Notes: a model not told the origin generated them from the sequence alone. DNA of 64,000 bases from Hymenobacter cyanobacteriorum (GCF_022631375.1 NZ_JALBGC010000004.1:372001-436000); one strand, 5' to 3'; shown: positions 8,158 through 17,426, numbered from the stretch's first letter. Program-made: numbers and translations.

Positions 8158-8968
8158 CTAGAGAGTGTGGACAGTAAGCGGTAGTTTTGGCGAATGCGCC
8201 GCCACGAGTTAAGCGAACACGAATGGAAAGCCTTCGAACCTTTTACGCTGAGCCGGTTGAGCCGCGGGGGGCGACAACCGGTTGTTTGTCAATGCGGTGC
8301 TTTACCGCGTACGGACGGGCATTTCCTGGCGTGACTGGCCCGAGCGGTTTGGCTTCTGGAACACGGTCGCGCGGCGCTTTTGGCGCTGGGCGCAAGCCGG
8401 GGTGTGGGAAGCCTTGTTCCAAGCGGTCCAGGAACTCGACTATGCTTGGGTGCTGGTGGATTCCACCACCGTCAAGGCCCATAAAGCCGCGGCCGGGCAA
8501 AAAAAGCACCCCGGCTGCGGCCGAAGGTTTCGGCCGCAGCCGGGGTGGCTTCTCGCCGAAGCTACACGCGGTGCTCGACGCGCTGGGCAACTGCTTGCAC
8601 CTGGTGCTCACGCCGGGCCACTGGGCCGACTGCACGCAGTTGCCGGCCTTGTTAGCGGGCTTACGCCACGCACCCGGGGCCGTCGTGGCGGACAAAGCCT
8701 ATGGCACCAATGCGGTTGCGGTGCTGGCCGCCATTGCCGGCCGCCACGCCGAGCCGGTGATGCTGCCCAAAACCAGCCGCAACGGGCCCCGCGCCTACGA
8801 CCAGAACCTCTACGCCAACCGCAACAAGGCCGAACGCTTCTTTGGTCGGCTCAAAGAAGCCAGGAGCTTAGCCACGCGCTACGACAAGACGGCGGCCTCC
8901 CCCCGCCTCTGCGCACCTACTCGCCGCCCTCGCTTGGCTTAGCTCCGTTAACTGTCCACACGCCCTAG
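8158..8968 (+). mobile_element. IS5-family (IS427-like) element, decayed copy C
   Basis: CTAG at 8158-8161 and 8965-8968 flank inverted ends GTGTGGACAGT (8165-8175) and ACTGTCCACAC (8951-8961), the same ends as copy A at 2803-3597. The two copies are clearly related but differ at many bases and carry different frameshifts, so both are old insertions rather than a recent duplication. Confidence 0.8.
8194..8942 (+). pseudogene. IS5-family transposase, frameshifted (copy C)
   Basis: The start at 8194 reads MRRHELSEHEWKAF as in copy A, but an extra G in the G-run near 8265 shifts the frame. The N-terminal half resumes as FVNAVLYRVRTGISWRDWPE and reaches WVLVDSTTVKAH. The A-run is A7 here (A8 in copy A), so the C-terminal frame (GRSRGGFSPKLHA, TPGHWADC, DQNLYANRNKAERFFGRLKEA) is offset by +1 rather than -1. 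A six-base in-frame repeat gives NAVAV for NAV, and a C-run near 8900 shifts the last 20 codons. At least three independent lesions make it inactive. Confidence 0.8.
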
Positions 8969-9153
8969 TTTACTCGTACGTGCATTACACCGTCTAATCT
9001 ATTCTGTCGCACGATGTGGGGATAAATGCGCGATGCCTTATTATCGGTTATAATTGACTTTTTTATCCAGCTACCAAAATTGTTGATAAAATATGTATTT
9101 ATATAATTATATATTCATAGTTAAAAATCTATTAAAATCCGCAGTAAATTAAC

Positions 9154-9161
9154 TATCTTTG
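9154..9161 (+). promoter_or_regulatory. Putative -7 element TATCTTTG
   Basis: TATCTTTG fits the Bacteroidota TAnnTTTG consensus and lies 44 bases upstream of the glycosyltransferase start at 9205, in a very AT-rich stretch. No clear -33 TTTG is seen at 19-21 bases, so this is a partial match only. It would be the first promoter of the plus-strand run that continues through gmd and fcl. Confidence 0.4.
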
Positions 9162-9204
9162 CAACCGAATGTGCTCAACCATCAGACTTAAATTGTGCAA
9201 GTAA

Positions 9205-10230
9205 ATGACTATAGCTGCTATATTATCGACTAGGTCTTATCTGAAAGCATCATTTTATGATTTGGTCTATGAATGGGAAGAAGACTTGTCTAAAGTATTA
9301 AAAATATCCATTCTAAATGCTTTTCCACTTTTTAGGAAATTATTCATCAATAAATTAAGCCGGAAGTTTCTGGCTGGAGCCGGAATTATAGACCCGGTTA
9401 ATAACTTGGTTGAAAAGGCAAACGTGTTTAGGCCATTTAAGGGGTATTATTTGGTGTTTGAGATGGGCGTTAACACCCAGCCCAACTACTCTACATCTGC
9501 GAAAGCCATTCCAGCTTTTATCGACTTGTGGAAGCAGACAGATATAGCCGCTTTTGAGCAAACTTATCGACAATGTCCTCTCGTGCTAATTTCTAGTATG
9601 GAGGCGGTAGCGTATTTGAAAGAGCAAGGCTGTCGATTGAATCTAGCCCATTTTCCGCTCAGTCTGTCTGACCGCTATAAAGCAGAACATGGTAAGATAT
9701 ACAAAAAGAAATATGACGTCGTTCTTGCCGGCCGTACCAACCCAGTGCTAAGCAATTATTTGCAGGAATTTAGCAACAAATATCCGAATGTCGAGATTTT
9801 GCGTCAGCAGGAAGTCGATGGAGTATTGTGCTACGTATCAAACCTGCGCGGGATAATAGGCGAGTTTAAAACAAGAGAAGAATACATCGAACTGCTGCGA
9901 GCCAGCAAAATTTCGTTCTATAGTACACCAGGAATTGATGGTGGTGAAAAGCGTACAGGCGGTTTTAATCCTGTCACACCACGCTATTTAGAATTGCTTA
10001 GCGCCCAGTGCCTAATCTTAGGGAGGTATCCCGACAACGAAGAGACCCGCTTTTACCAGCTAGACGAAGTATGCCCAAATGTTGGCTCCTATGCTCAATT
10101 TGAGGCGCTGATGTTAAATTATTTAGAGCAGAGCACGGTGCCGCTTGCGCTTTATGACAGCATTTTGCAAAAACACTATACTTCGTGCCGGGCTGCGCTT
10201 CTGCAAGAGTTAGTGCGCCAACTGAACTGA
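9205..10230 (+). CDS. Putative glycosyltransferase (GT4/GT1-like)
   Basis: A 341-residue soluble protein without strong family motifs. The C-terminal half has the architecture of GT-B glycosyltransferases: KYDVVLAGRTNPV opens the second Rossmann domain (about residue 170). Later come YIELLRASKISFYSTPGIDGG and NPVTPRYLELLSAQCLILGRYP (about residues 255-275), the position where retaining enzymes hold the nucleotide-sugar phosphate-binding E. The N-terminal half has low complexity with respect to known families. It starts the plus-strand run leading to gmd and fcl, with a 5-base gap to the next long frame, so a role in assembling the fucose-containing glycan is likely. It is AT-rich compared with the window. 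Confidence 0.6.
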   Translation: MTIAAILSTRSYLKASFYDLVYEWEEDLSKVLKISILNAFPLFRKLFINKLSRKFLAGAGIIDPVNNLVEKANVFRPFKGYYLVFEMGVNTQPNYSTSAKAIPAFIDLWKQTDIAAFEQTYRQCPLVLISSMEAVAYLKEQGCRLNLAHFPLSLSDRYKAEHGKIYKKKYDVVLAGRTNPVLSNYLQEFSNKYPNVEILRQQEVDGVLCYVSNLRGIIGEFKTREEYIELLRASKISFYSTPGIDGGEKRTGGFNPVTPRYLELLSAQCLILGRYPDNEETRFYQLDEVCPNVGSYAQFEALMLNYLEQSTVPLALYDSILQKHYTSCRAALLQELVRQLN

Positions 10231-10319
10231 GCTAATTGCGTAATGAGGCAACACGCCAAGACTCGGTCAGGGACATACACCATAAGCAACAAATAGTTCA
10301 ACATACTTACATTACTCCA

Positions 10320-11435
10320 TTGAAACGCGCACTCATAACCGGAATTACGGGGCAGGACGGGTCCTATCTCACCGAACTGCTCCTGTCTAAGGGGTACGAA
10401 GTCCACGGCATCAAGCGTCGGTCATCCTCGCTCAACTCTCAGCGCCTCGACCACTTGTACCAAGACCCGCACGAGGCCCATGTACGCTTCACGCTGCATT
10501 ATGGCGACCTGACTGACTCCACCAATCTGATTCGCATTATTCAGGAAGTGCAACCCGACGAGATTTATAATCTCGGTGCAATGTCTCACGTGAAGGTTAG
10601 CTTTGACACGCCAGAGTACACCGCTGATGTTGATGGTATCGGTACGCTACGCCTGCTCGAAGCCGTGCGCCTGCTGGGTATGGCTAAGAAAACCCGCATT
10701 TATCAGGCTAGTACCTCAGAATTGTATGGACTAGTACAAGAGGTTCCTCAGCGCGAAACAACACCTTTTTACCCACGTTCGCCCTACGCTGTAGCTAAAC
10801 TCTACGGCTATTGGATTACGGTTAATTACCGTGAAGCTTATGGCATGTACGCTTGTAATGGCATTCTTTTCAACCACGAAAGCCCGCAACGTGGCGAAAC
10901 TTTCGTGACCCGTAAAATTACCCGGGCCACTGCCCGTATTGCGCTGGGCTTACAAGGCAAACTATATCTTGGCAACCTAGATGCCAAGCGCGACTGGGGC
11001 CATGCCAAGGACTATGTGGAAGCCATGTGGCGCATGTTGCAGCAAGATGAGGCCGAGGATTACGTAATTGCCACTGGTGTCACGACTACTGTGCGAGAAT
11101 TCGTGCGCTTAGCGTTTGCTGAGTTGGGGATTGATGTGGTCTTTTCGGGAGAAGGGGTTGCCGAACGCGGCACAGTAGCATCCTGTCGAGACGCCGAATT
11201 TCAACTTCCTGCAGGAACGGTGGTAGTCGAAATTGATGAGCGGTATTTCCGTCCCACAGAAGTAGAGTTACTCATCGGCGACCCCACTAAAGCCAAGCGT
11301 CAACTGGGCTGGGAACCTAAATACGATCTGCCTGCGCTAGTGCAGGAAATGGTACAAGCCGATTTGAACCTGTTTAAGCGTGATGCCTACCTGCGCGAAG
11401 GCGGCCACCACATCCCACAGGCTTACGCAGAGTAA
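10320..11435 (+). CDS. gmd: GDP-mannose 4,6-dehydratase
   Basis: This enzyme converts GDP-D-mannose to GDP-4-keto-6-deoxymannose, the first step to GDP-L-fucose. The NAD(P)-binding motif is GITGQDGSYL (residues 8-17). The short-chain dehydrogenase catalytic pair is in SPYAVAKLYG (Y and K), and FNHESPQRGETFVTRKI is diagnostic of Gmd. I place the start at TTG 10320, which gives KRALITGITG at the N-terminus and 371 residues, the usual length. An upstream ATG at 10236 would add 28 residues unlike the family. The downstream fcl gene completes the pathway. Confidence 0.95.
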   Translation: MKRALITGITGQDGSYLTELLLSKGYEVHGIKRRSSSLNSQRLDHLYQDPHEAHVRFTLHYGDLTDSTNLIRIIQEVQPDEIYNLGAMSHVKVSFDTPEYTADVDGIGTLRLLEAVRLLGMAKKTRIYQASTSELYGLVQEVPQRETTPFYPRSPYAVAKLYGYWITVNYREAYGMYACNGILFNHESPQRGETFVTRKITRATARIALGLQGKLYLGNLDAKRDWGHAKDYVEAMWRMLQQDEAEDYVIATGVTTTVREFVRLAFAELGIDVVFSGEGVAERGTVASCRDAEFQLPAGTVVVEIDERYFRPTEVELLIGDPTKAKRQLGWEPKYDLPALVQEMVQADLNLFKRDAYLREGGHHIPQAYAE

Positions 11436-11482
11436 ATAGTGCGCAATCGTTGCTTCGACGAAGCTCCGCTGACTTTTTAAAG

Positions 11483-12421
11483 ATGGAAAAAAACGCAAAA
11501 ATCTATGTAGCCGGTCACCGGGGCATGGTGGGGTCAGCACTGGTGCGCCGCCTAAAGTTGGAAGGCTACCACAACCTAGTGGTACGCACTTCGCAAGAAC
11601 TCGACCTGCGGAAACAAGTGGATGTAGCAGCTTTTTTTGAAACCGAAAAGCCCGAATATGTATTATTGGCCGCTGCTAAAGTTGGTGGGATTCAAGCTAA
11701 TAATACCTATCCGGCTGATTTCCTTTTGGATAATCTGCAGTTGCAAACCAACGTAATCGAGCAAAGCCATCAGCACAGTGTACGCAAGCTATTGTTTTTG
11801 GGGTCATCCTGCGTGTACCCCAAAATGTGTCCGCAGCCTATCCGAGAGGAGTACCTGCTCACCAGCCCGCTCGAACCAACCAATGAAGCCTATGCTATTG
11901 CCAAAATTGCTGGCATCAAGCTTTGTGAGTATTTTCGCAAGCAACATGGTTGCGACTATATCAGCGCGATGCCTACTAATTTGTATGGTCCGGGCGATAA
12001 CTACGACCTAGCAAATTCGCACGTGCTGCCTGCCATGTTACGCAAGTTTCACGAAGCAAAAATGAATGGTCAGCCAGAGGTGGTTATATGGGGCTCAGGC
12101 ACACCGCGCCGCGAGTTTTTGCACGTTGATGACTTAGCTATAGCCTGCCTGCACCTATTGGATAATTACAGCGCGCCCGCGCCCATTAACGTGGGTACTG
12201 GTGAGGACCTTACCATTCTGGAACTGGCTGAACTGGTGCGTAATGTCACCGGCTACACGGGCAACATTCAACTCGATGCCACCAAGCCCGACGGCACGCC
12301 TCGCAAACTGCTCGATGTGTCACGATTGCGTGCATTAGGTTGGGAGCATCACATCGACCTTCGTGAAGGTATAGCCCGCGTTTACCAAGAATCATTTGGA
12401 ACAGTCTCATCTGTCGCCTAG
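11483..12421 (+). CDS. fcl: GDP-L-fucose synthase
   Basis: This bifunctional epimerase/reductase makes GDP-L-fucose from the Gmd product. The N-terminal NADPH motif is VAGHRGMVGSALVRRL. The family stretch AAKVGGIQANNTYPADF follows, and catalytic Tyr and Lys are in NEAYAIAKIAG. LGSSCVYPKMCPQPI and PTNLYGPGDNYDL are also typical of GDP-fucose synthases. The ATG at 11483 gives 312 residues, the normal size; a start at 11450 would add 11 residues without homology. It lies 47 bases after gmd on the same strand, so the two are probably co-transcribed. The symbol is also written wcaG. Confidence 0.95.
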   Translation: MEKNAKIYVAGHRGMVGSALVRRLKLEGYHNLVVRTSQELDLRKQVDVAAFFETEKPEYVLLAAAKVGGIQANNTYPADFLLDNLQLQTNVIEQSHQHSVRKLLFLGSSCVYPKMCPQPIREEYLLTSPLEPTNEAYAIAKIAGIKLCEYFRKQHGCDYISAMPTNLYGPGDNYDLANSHVLPAMLRKFHEAKMNGQPEVVIWGSGTPRREFLHVDDLAIACLHLLDNYSAPAPINVGTGEDLTILELAELVRNVTGYTGNIQLDATKPDGTPRKLLDVSRLRALGWEHHIDLREGIARVYQESFGTVSSVA

Positions 12422-12484
12422 CAATTTCTTTTTTAGTCGTGGGCCCAGCCCACCACCTCTTTTTTCGATTTACATCTTCACATA

Positions 12485-13486
12485 ATGAGTACCAAGCCTG
12501 CCATCGTCATTACGTCCATTTTTGCGCCAACCGAAGCGGTTATCAAATTTGCAGCCTTGCCCACCCATCAGCTTATTGTGGCAGGCGACAAGAAATCACC
12601 GGCTCAGTGGGAGGCTGCCGGGGCTACATATCTATCCGTGACTGACCAAGAAGGCCAAGGATTTCAACTTTCGACTAAACTTCCTTTTAATCATTATGGG
12701 CGCAAAATGATGGGCTACCTGCACGCTATGCAGCAGGGCGCTCAAATGATTATCGACACCGACGATGACAATATTCCTTATGACGACTGGACATTTCCCA
12801 GCATGGAAGGAGAGTATTGCACTACACCGGTAAATAGGGGATTCGTAAACCTATATAAAAATTTTACTTCGCATCATATCTGGCCCCGTGGTTATCCGCT
12901 CGACCTTATCCTTGACGAAAGCCACAACATGAAAGAAGGTGATTTAAGCACAGAAAACGTGAAAGTCGGAATCTGGCAAGGCTTGGCCGATAGTGACCCT
13001 GATGTAGACGCTATATACCGACTGGTGGACAACACTGAGATTTTTTTCGATAAGCGTACACCAATTGTTTTGGCTGAAGGTACTCTTTGCCCTTTTAACT
13101 CTCAGAATACTGCCGTGCGGAGCGAACTTTTTCCTTTGCTCTACCTGCCTGCGTACGTAACTTTTCGATTCACAGACATTCTACGCGGCTTAGTGGCACA
13201 GCCGATTATGTGGGCGCACGGCTACCGACTTGGTTTTACTGAAGCAACGGTAATACAGGTGCGCAACCCACACGATTATGTTAAAGACTTCGAGTCAGAA
13301 ATACCGTGCTATCTCCATCCAAATAAAGTAATTGCGGCGGTGAAAAGAGCTATAAATCCAAGCGTAACAGTAGCTGAGAACTTACGCAGCGCTTATGCTG
13401 AACTGGCAAAAGAAAATATTGTGACTCCAAAGGAACTTGAATTACTTGACCTCTGGCTGACAGACGTTCAGGCATTAGTGCGTTAA
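12485..13486 (+). CDS. STELLO-like (DUF288) putative glycosyltransferase
   Basis: A 333-residue soluble protein. The stretch GRKMMGYLHAMQQGAQMIIDTDDDNIP (about residues 76-102, given here in parts: GYLHAMQQGA and ETDDDN-like IDTDDDN) and GLADSDPDVDAIYRL (about residues 164-178) match the conserved blocks of the DUF288/STELLO family, first studied in plant Golgi proteins and related to UDP-arabinopyranose mutase/reversibly glycosylated proteins. The triple Asp is a likely nucleotide-sugar/metal site. The biochemical role of bacterial members is, as far as I know, poorly described. Its position after gmd-fcl and before a GT2 suggests a transferase acting on the local glycan, possibly with GDP-fucose, but that is inference. 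Confidence 0.7.
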   Translation: MSTKPAIVITSIFAPTEAVIKFAALPTHQLIVAGDKKSPAQWEAAGATYLSVTDQEGQGFQLSTKLPFNHYGRKMMGYLHAMQQGAQMIIDTDDDNIPYDDWTFPSMEGEYCTTPVNRGFVNLYKNFTSHHIWPRGYPLDLILDESHNMKEGDLSTENVKVGIWQGLADSDPDVDAIYRLVDNTEIFFDKRTPIVLAEGTLCPFNSQNTAVRSELFPLLYLPAYVTFRFTDILRGLVAQPIMWAHGYRLGFTEATVIQVRNPHDYVKDFESEIPCYLHPNKVIAAVKRAINPSVTVAENLRSAYAELAKENIVTPKELELLDLWLTDVQALVR

Positions 13487-13497
13487 GTGTGGAACCT

Positions 13498-14502
13498 ATG
13501 GTACCTAAAGTATCCGTTTTATTGCCCGTTTATAATGTTGCTCCTTACATTCGTGAAACGATAGCAAGCATTTTAAGTCAAACTTTTATTGACTTTGAGT
13601 TAATTGTAGTCGATGATTTATCAACTGACGATACTGCGGCGATAGTTGCCAGTATTTCAGATGACCGAATAATACTGATTCGCAATACTCAAAATTTGGG
13701 CCGGGCGGGTAGCGACAATGCGGGGCTGGCAGCAGTACGCGGGCAGTATATTGCTAAAATGGATGGCGATGATATATGCCACCCTGAGCGACTAGCCCGT
13801 CAGGTCGCTTATCTGGAAAATCATCCGGAAATAAATGCTGTGGGAAGTTGGATTCAAAACTTTGGGGACAGCATTTATTTAAATCGTTACCCGGTGACTC
13901 CGGAGGCCGTCCAGGTGTTAACTTTATTCACGTTGCCTATTGGTAATCCTACGCTGATGCTAAGGACTTACTTGTTTAGGGAAGGCGGAATGCAATATGA
14001 CGCAGCATTGCGGCAGACCGAGGACTACGATTTTTTTGCCCGGTATATACGAGAGTTGTGGGCAGTTGCGCTGCCTGAAGTACTATTTCACTATAGGGTA
14101 CCACCGAAAGTTAGTAAAAACACCATCCTGACAGATAGGGCTAGCGTAGCGGATGAGGTGCGTGCGCGATTGCTAAGTGACTGGGGACTTCCCTATACTG
14201 AGCGTGAGCTAAAGCTACATAATGTCATTTCTATGCTCAACCGCCCACTTGGCGATTTGACTTTAAAAGAAGTAGAAATGTGGCTGCTCAAAATTATCCT
14301 GTATAATGATGAAAAACCATTATTCGAACCTAGCGCGTTACGCCACGGTTTAGGCGAACGGTGGTTTGAAGTCTGTTATACATATCCGCAAAACTGGCTA
14401 AAAGGAATCTGGGAATTTGAGAACAGTCCATTGGCAAAATATTTTGCAATTACACTTCGGCAGCGGTTTAAGTTCTGGATAAAATCGTTGAGTAAAATTT
14501 GA
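13498..14502 (+). CDS. Glycosyltransferase family 2
   Basis: A GT-A enzyme of about 334 residues. It opens with KVSVLLPVYNVAPYIRETI, followed by VVDDLSTDDT and AKMDGDDICHPERL, where DGDD is the metal/nucleotide-sugar site; QTEDYDFFARY near residue 175 is the usual region of the catalytic base (xED). I chose ATG 13498, since a GTG at 13489 would add only three residues; the gap to the preceding stop is 11 bases, so it is likely in the same operon. No membrane segments are seen. It is the last gene of the AT-rich island before a composition change. Confidence 0.88.
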   Translation: MVPKVSVLLPVYNVAPYIRETIASILSQTFIDFELIVVDDLSTDDTAAIVASISDDRIILIRNTQNLGRAGSDNAGLAAVRGQYIAKMDGDDICHPERLARQVAYLENHPEINAVGSWIQNFGDSIYLNRYPVTPEAVQVLTLFTLPIGNPTLMLRTYLFREGGMQYDAALRQTEDYDFFARYIRELWAVALPEVLFHYRVPPKVSKNTILTDRASVADEVRARLLSDWGLPYTERELKLHNVISMLNRPLGDLTLKEVEMWLLKIILYNDEKPLFEPSALRHGLGERWFEVCYTYPQNWLKGIWEFENSPLAKYFAITLRQRFKFWIKSLSKI

Positions 14503-14990
14503 GTAGTTATGCTTGAGTCGAATTTATTTTTTAACGTTAATATTGCTTTGTTGAAGTTGATTCAAATAATGTAAAATGCATCAAGTAGGAATGATACTAT
14601 TAAGAAGAGGAGTTTAATTTTTATGAAATATATAAAAGCGGGTGGTCTAGAATGGGGAAATATCTAATCTAAAATTTTACTTTACCATTCAATTCAGCTT
14701 TAAAGCCTTTCAACATGGTTGGGAAGGCCAAAGTCAAGGAAGCATTATTTGAGTGAGATAGTAAAATCACCCTTCTTTAAACCAAACCGCCGCCATTATT
14801 TTTAATTATTAAGCAACTCTTTGAATGTATATAAATATTAACCAATAAATTAGAATATTAGTATGATGTCCAGATTGGGACAGTAGGCTTACAGCCGTTT
14901 TCGGCAGTTTTTCTCGTGGAACCTAGCGCGCTGCGCCAGCGCCTGGCGGCGCTGCTGCAACACTAACGCTTCAGCTATTCCTTCATATCG
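14503..14990. other. Island boundary: AT-rich spacer with a gene remnant at its end
   Basis: The first roughly 370 bases are very AT-rich and contain no supported gene. At 14913-14966 a GC-rich fragment reads LVEPSALRQRLAALLQH followed by TAA, which looks like the C-terminus of a deleted gene, perhaps another glycosyltransferase. Directly afterwards the host-like, GC-rich gene cluster begins. The abrupt change in composition together with a gene tail suggests a recombination endpoint. Confidence 0.5.
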
Positions 14991-16235
14991 ATGACTTTCC
15001 CCTCTAAAATTCTGTTGCTGATTCCAAACCTAGGGTTGGGGGGCGCGCAACGCGTTTTTCACGACCACAGCGTGGAACTGGCCAATAAGTACGCCGTGAC
15101 GGAGGCCGTATTCAATGCCGACGGCGACGACCTGTACCCGAGCGGCAACCCGGTGGTGAGCCTGGAAGTGAGCGGCGGGGGAGGAGCAGTAGCGAAGCTG
15201 CAGAATTTTCGGCGCCGCATCAGCGGACTGCGCCGGCTGCGCGAGCGGTTGCAGCCGCTGGTGGTTATCAGCCATCTCGAAGGGGCCGACTACGTGAACC
15301 TGCTCAGCGGCGGGCCGGGCAAAACCATTCTGTGCGTGCACGGCTCGAAGCTGCACGATGCCAACATTCGCGGTCCCATCGGTTGGCTGCGCAAGAAGGT
15401 GCTGATTCCGGCCCTGTACAACCGTGCCGACCGCATTGTGACGGTGAGCCGCGACATTATTCCGGAGTTGGTGGAAGGGTTCGGAGTTAAGCGCGAAAAA
15501 CTGCTGACCATCAACAACTTTTTTGAAGTGGCCCAGATTGAGGCCAAAAGCCAGGAGGCACTCTCAGCGGCCGAAGCGGCCGTGTACGCCGCAGCGCCGG
15601 TGCTGGTAACATCTGGGCGCCTCACGCTGCAGAAAAATCAGGCCCCTCTACTTGATATCTTTGCGGCGGTACTGCGTCAGCAGCCGGCCAAGCTGGTGTT
15701 TGTGGGCGACGGCGAACTGCGCGACCCGCTGCTAAGCCACGCCCGCGCGCTGGGCCTGCGAGTGTTTGCGGCTTGGGAAGAAGCCCCGCTCACCCCTGAC
15801 TACGACGTTTATTTTCTGGGGCTGCAGCAAAATCCGTTCAAATACCTGCGGCCGGCCACGGCTTTCGTATTTCCCTCGGCTTGGGAGGGTTTTCCGATGG
15901 CGCTGGGCGAGGCCATGGTATGCGGCCTGCCCGTACTGAGCACCGATTGTCCTACGGGCCCCCGTGAAATGCTGGCGCCTGCTACGGCCAGCCCTACTAC
16001 TCCGCTGCGTCGGGCCGAAACCGGTGCTTACGGGGTACTGCTGCCCATGCTCAACCAGCCGGCCACACTGGTCAACGACCAGGCCGAATGGACGGCTTCC
16101 CTGACGGCTTTGCTAGCGAACGAGCACGAGCGCGCTCGCCTAGGCCAATTGGCTGCCCTGCGCATGAAGGATTTCACCCGGGAGCGCATCTTTGGGCAAT
16201 GGGTGGAGCTTATAGAGCAGGTTGGCCGTGAATAA
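14991..16235 (+). CDS. Glycosyltransferase family 4
   Basis: A 414-residue GT-B retaining glycosyltransferase. The N-terminal domain begins LLLIPNLGLGGAQRVFHDH, the glycine-rich acceptor-domain loop. Near residue 120 comes GPIGWLRKKVLIPALYNRAD and IVTVSRDI, the usual hinge. The donor domain holds SGRLTLQKNQAPLLDIFAAV, then SAWEGFPMALGEAMVCGLPV with the E-x7-E nucleotide-sugar motif, and TDCPTGPREML. PTGPREML is typical of enzymes acting in polysaccharide clusters. The stop codon overlaps the start of the next GT4 gene, so they are translationally coupled. The donor sugar is unknown. Confidence 0.9.
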   Translation: MTFPSKILLLIPNLGLGGAQRVFHDHSVELANKYAVTEAVFNADGDDLYPSGNPVVSLEVSGGGGAVAKLQNFRRRISGLRRLRERLQPLVVISHLEGADYVNLLSGGPGKTILCVHGSKLHDANIRGPIGWLRKKVLIPALYNRADRIVTVSRDIIPELVEGFGVKREKLLTINNFFEVAQIEAKSQEALSAAEAAVYAAAPVLVTSGRLTLQKNQAPLLDIFAAVLRQQPAKLVFVGDGELRDPLLSHARALGLRVFAAWEEAPLTPDYDVYFLGLQQNPFKYLRPATAFVFPSAWEGFPMALGEAMVCGLPVLSTDCPTGPREMLAPATASPTTPLRRAETGAYGVLLPMLNQPATLVNDQAEWTASLTALLANEHERARLGQLAALRMKDFTRERIFGQWVELIEQVGRE

Positions 16236-17373
16236 GCTGCCTACCATTCTGGTTGTCGATAACTCGCGCGCGGTAACCGGCGCGCTGAATGCGCTGCGCC
16301 ATGCTACCACGCCGCTGCGCGGGCAGTTTGGGTTCGTGTACGTGGTGCCCACGGGCAGCACGGCGCGCCCGGTGCTGGAAGCCGATGGCTATTGCGTGCA
16401 CGAGCTGCCCTTCGTGGAAATCAGCCGCCGGCCCGCCGACCTGCTGCGCTACCTGCCGCTGCTGCTGCTCAACGGCTGGCACCTGTACCGACTGGCCCGC
16501 CGTGAAGGGGCGCGGGCCATCCATCTCAACGACTTTTACAACCTGACCGGCTACGTGGCCCGCGCTTTCAGTCTGGGGCGGCTGCCCGTGCTGACGCACG
16601 TACGGTTTTTGCCGCAGGCGCTGCCGCAGCTCTTTGCCCGGCCGTGGCGCTGGCTGGCCGAGCGCCTGGCGCAGCGCGTGCTGTGCGTGTCGGATGCCGT
16701 GCGGGCTTACTTTGCCCCCGGCCACCCGCGGGTGCTGACTGTGTACGACCCGCTGCCCGCCCGCGGCGAGGCGCACCCGACCTATGAAGTAGCTGAAGCC
16801 GTGACCGGACCTATCCGGCTGCTGTACCTAAGCAACTACATTCGCGGTAAGGGCCAGGACTTGGCGCTGCAGGCATTCCGGCAGGCTTATACCCAACAGC
16901 CGCGTTTGCAATTGCACTTTGTGGGCGGCGACATGGGCTTGGCCAAGAACCAAGCCTTCCGCCAGGAACTGGAGGCCAGTGTGCAGCAGGCCGGTCTGGC
17001 GGGCGTAGTACATTTTTCCGGCTTCGCCACCGACACAGAGGCCTTGGTGAAAAACCACGATGTGGTGCTCAACTTCTCGGAGGCCGAATCCTTCTCGCTC
17101 ACCTGCCTGGATGCGCTTTACTATGGAGTGCCGCTGATTGCCAGCGACTGCGGCGGCCCGGCCGAACTATTCGAAAACGGGCAGTCGGGCCTATTAGTGC
17201 CCAATCGCGACGTACCCGCTATGTCGGCGGCCATTGTGGAGCTGGCTGGTAGCCGGGCGCAGCGGCTGGCGTTTTCAGTGGCCGGGCGCGCGTTTGTACG
17301 GCGTAAGTTTGCTCCGGCTCACACATACGAGCGGTTGGCCGCGTGCTACCGAGCAGTAGTGGCTGACCGTTAG
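16228..17373 (+). CDS. Glycosyltransferase family 4
   Basis: A GT-B enzyme of about 381 residues. The start is placed at GTG 16228, inside the final codons of the preceding gene; a TTG at 16222 is an alternative. The N-terminal acceptor domain includes a hydrophobic stretch PADLLRYLPLLLLNGWHLY that may associate with the membrane. The donor domain has YLSNYIRGKGQDLALQAF, FVGGDMG, and SEAESFSLTCLDALYYGVPLI with the E-x7-D/E motif, followed by SDCGGPAELFENGQSGLL. It probably adds a sugar after its neighbour in the same assembly line. Confidence 0.9.
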   Translation: MNKLPTILVVDNSRAVTGALNALRHATTPLRGQFGFVYVVPTGSTARPVLEADGYCVHELPFVEISRRPADLLRYLPLLLLNGWHLYRLARREGARAIHLNDFYNLTGYVARAFSLGRLPVLTHVRFLPQALPQLFARPWRWLAERLAQRVLCVSDAVRAYFAPGHPRVLTVYDPLPARGEAHPTYEVAEAVTGPIRLLYLSNYIRGKGQDLALQAFRQAYTQQPRLQLHFVGGDMGLAKNQAFRQELEASVQQAGLAGVVHFSGFATDTEALVKNHDVVLNFSEAESFSLTCLDALYYGVPLIASDCGGPAELFENGQSGLLVPNRDVPAMSAAIVELAGSRAQRLAFSVAGRAFVRRKFAPAHTYERLAACYRAVVADR

Positions 17374-17426
17374 GATAGCCGCCTGTCTTGCAGCGCGCCG
17401 CCGTAGCTTAGTGCCCGTATCCGTAT

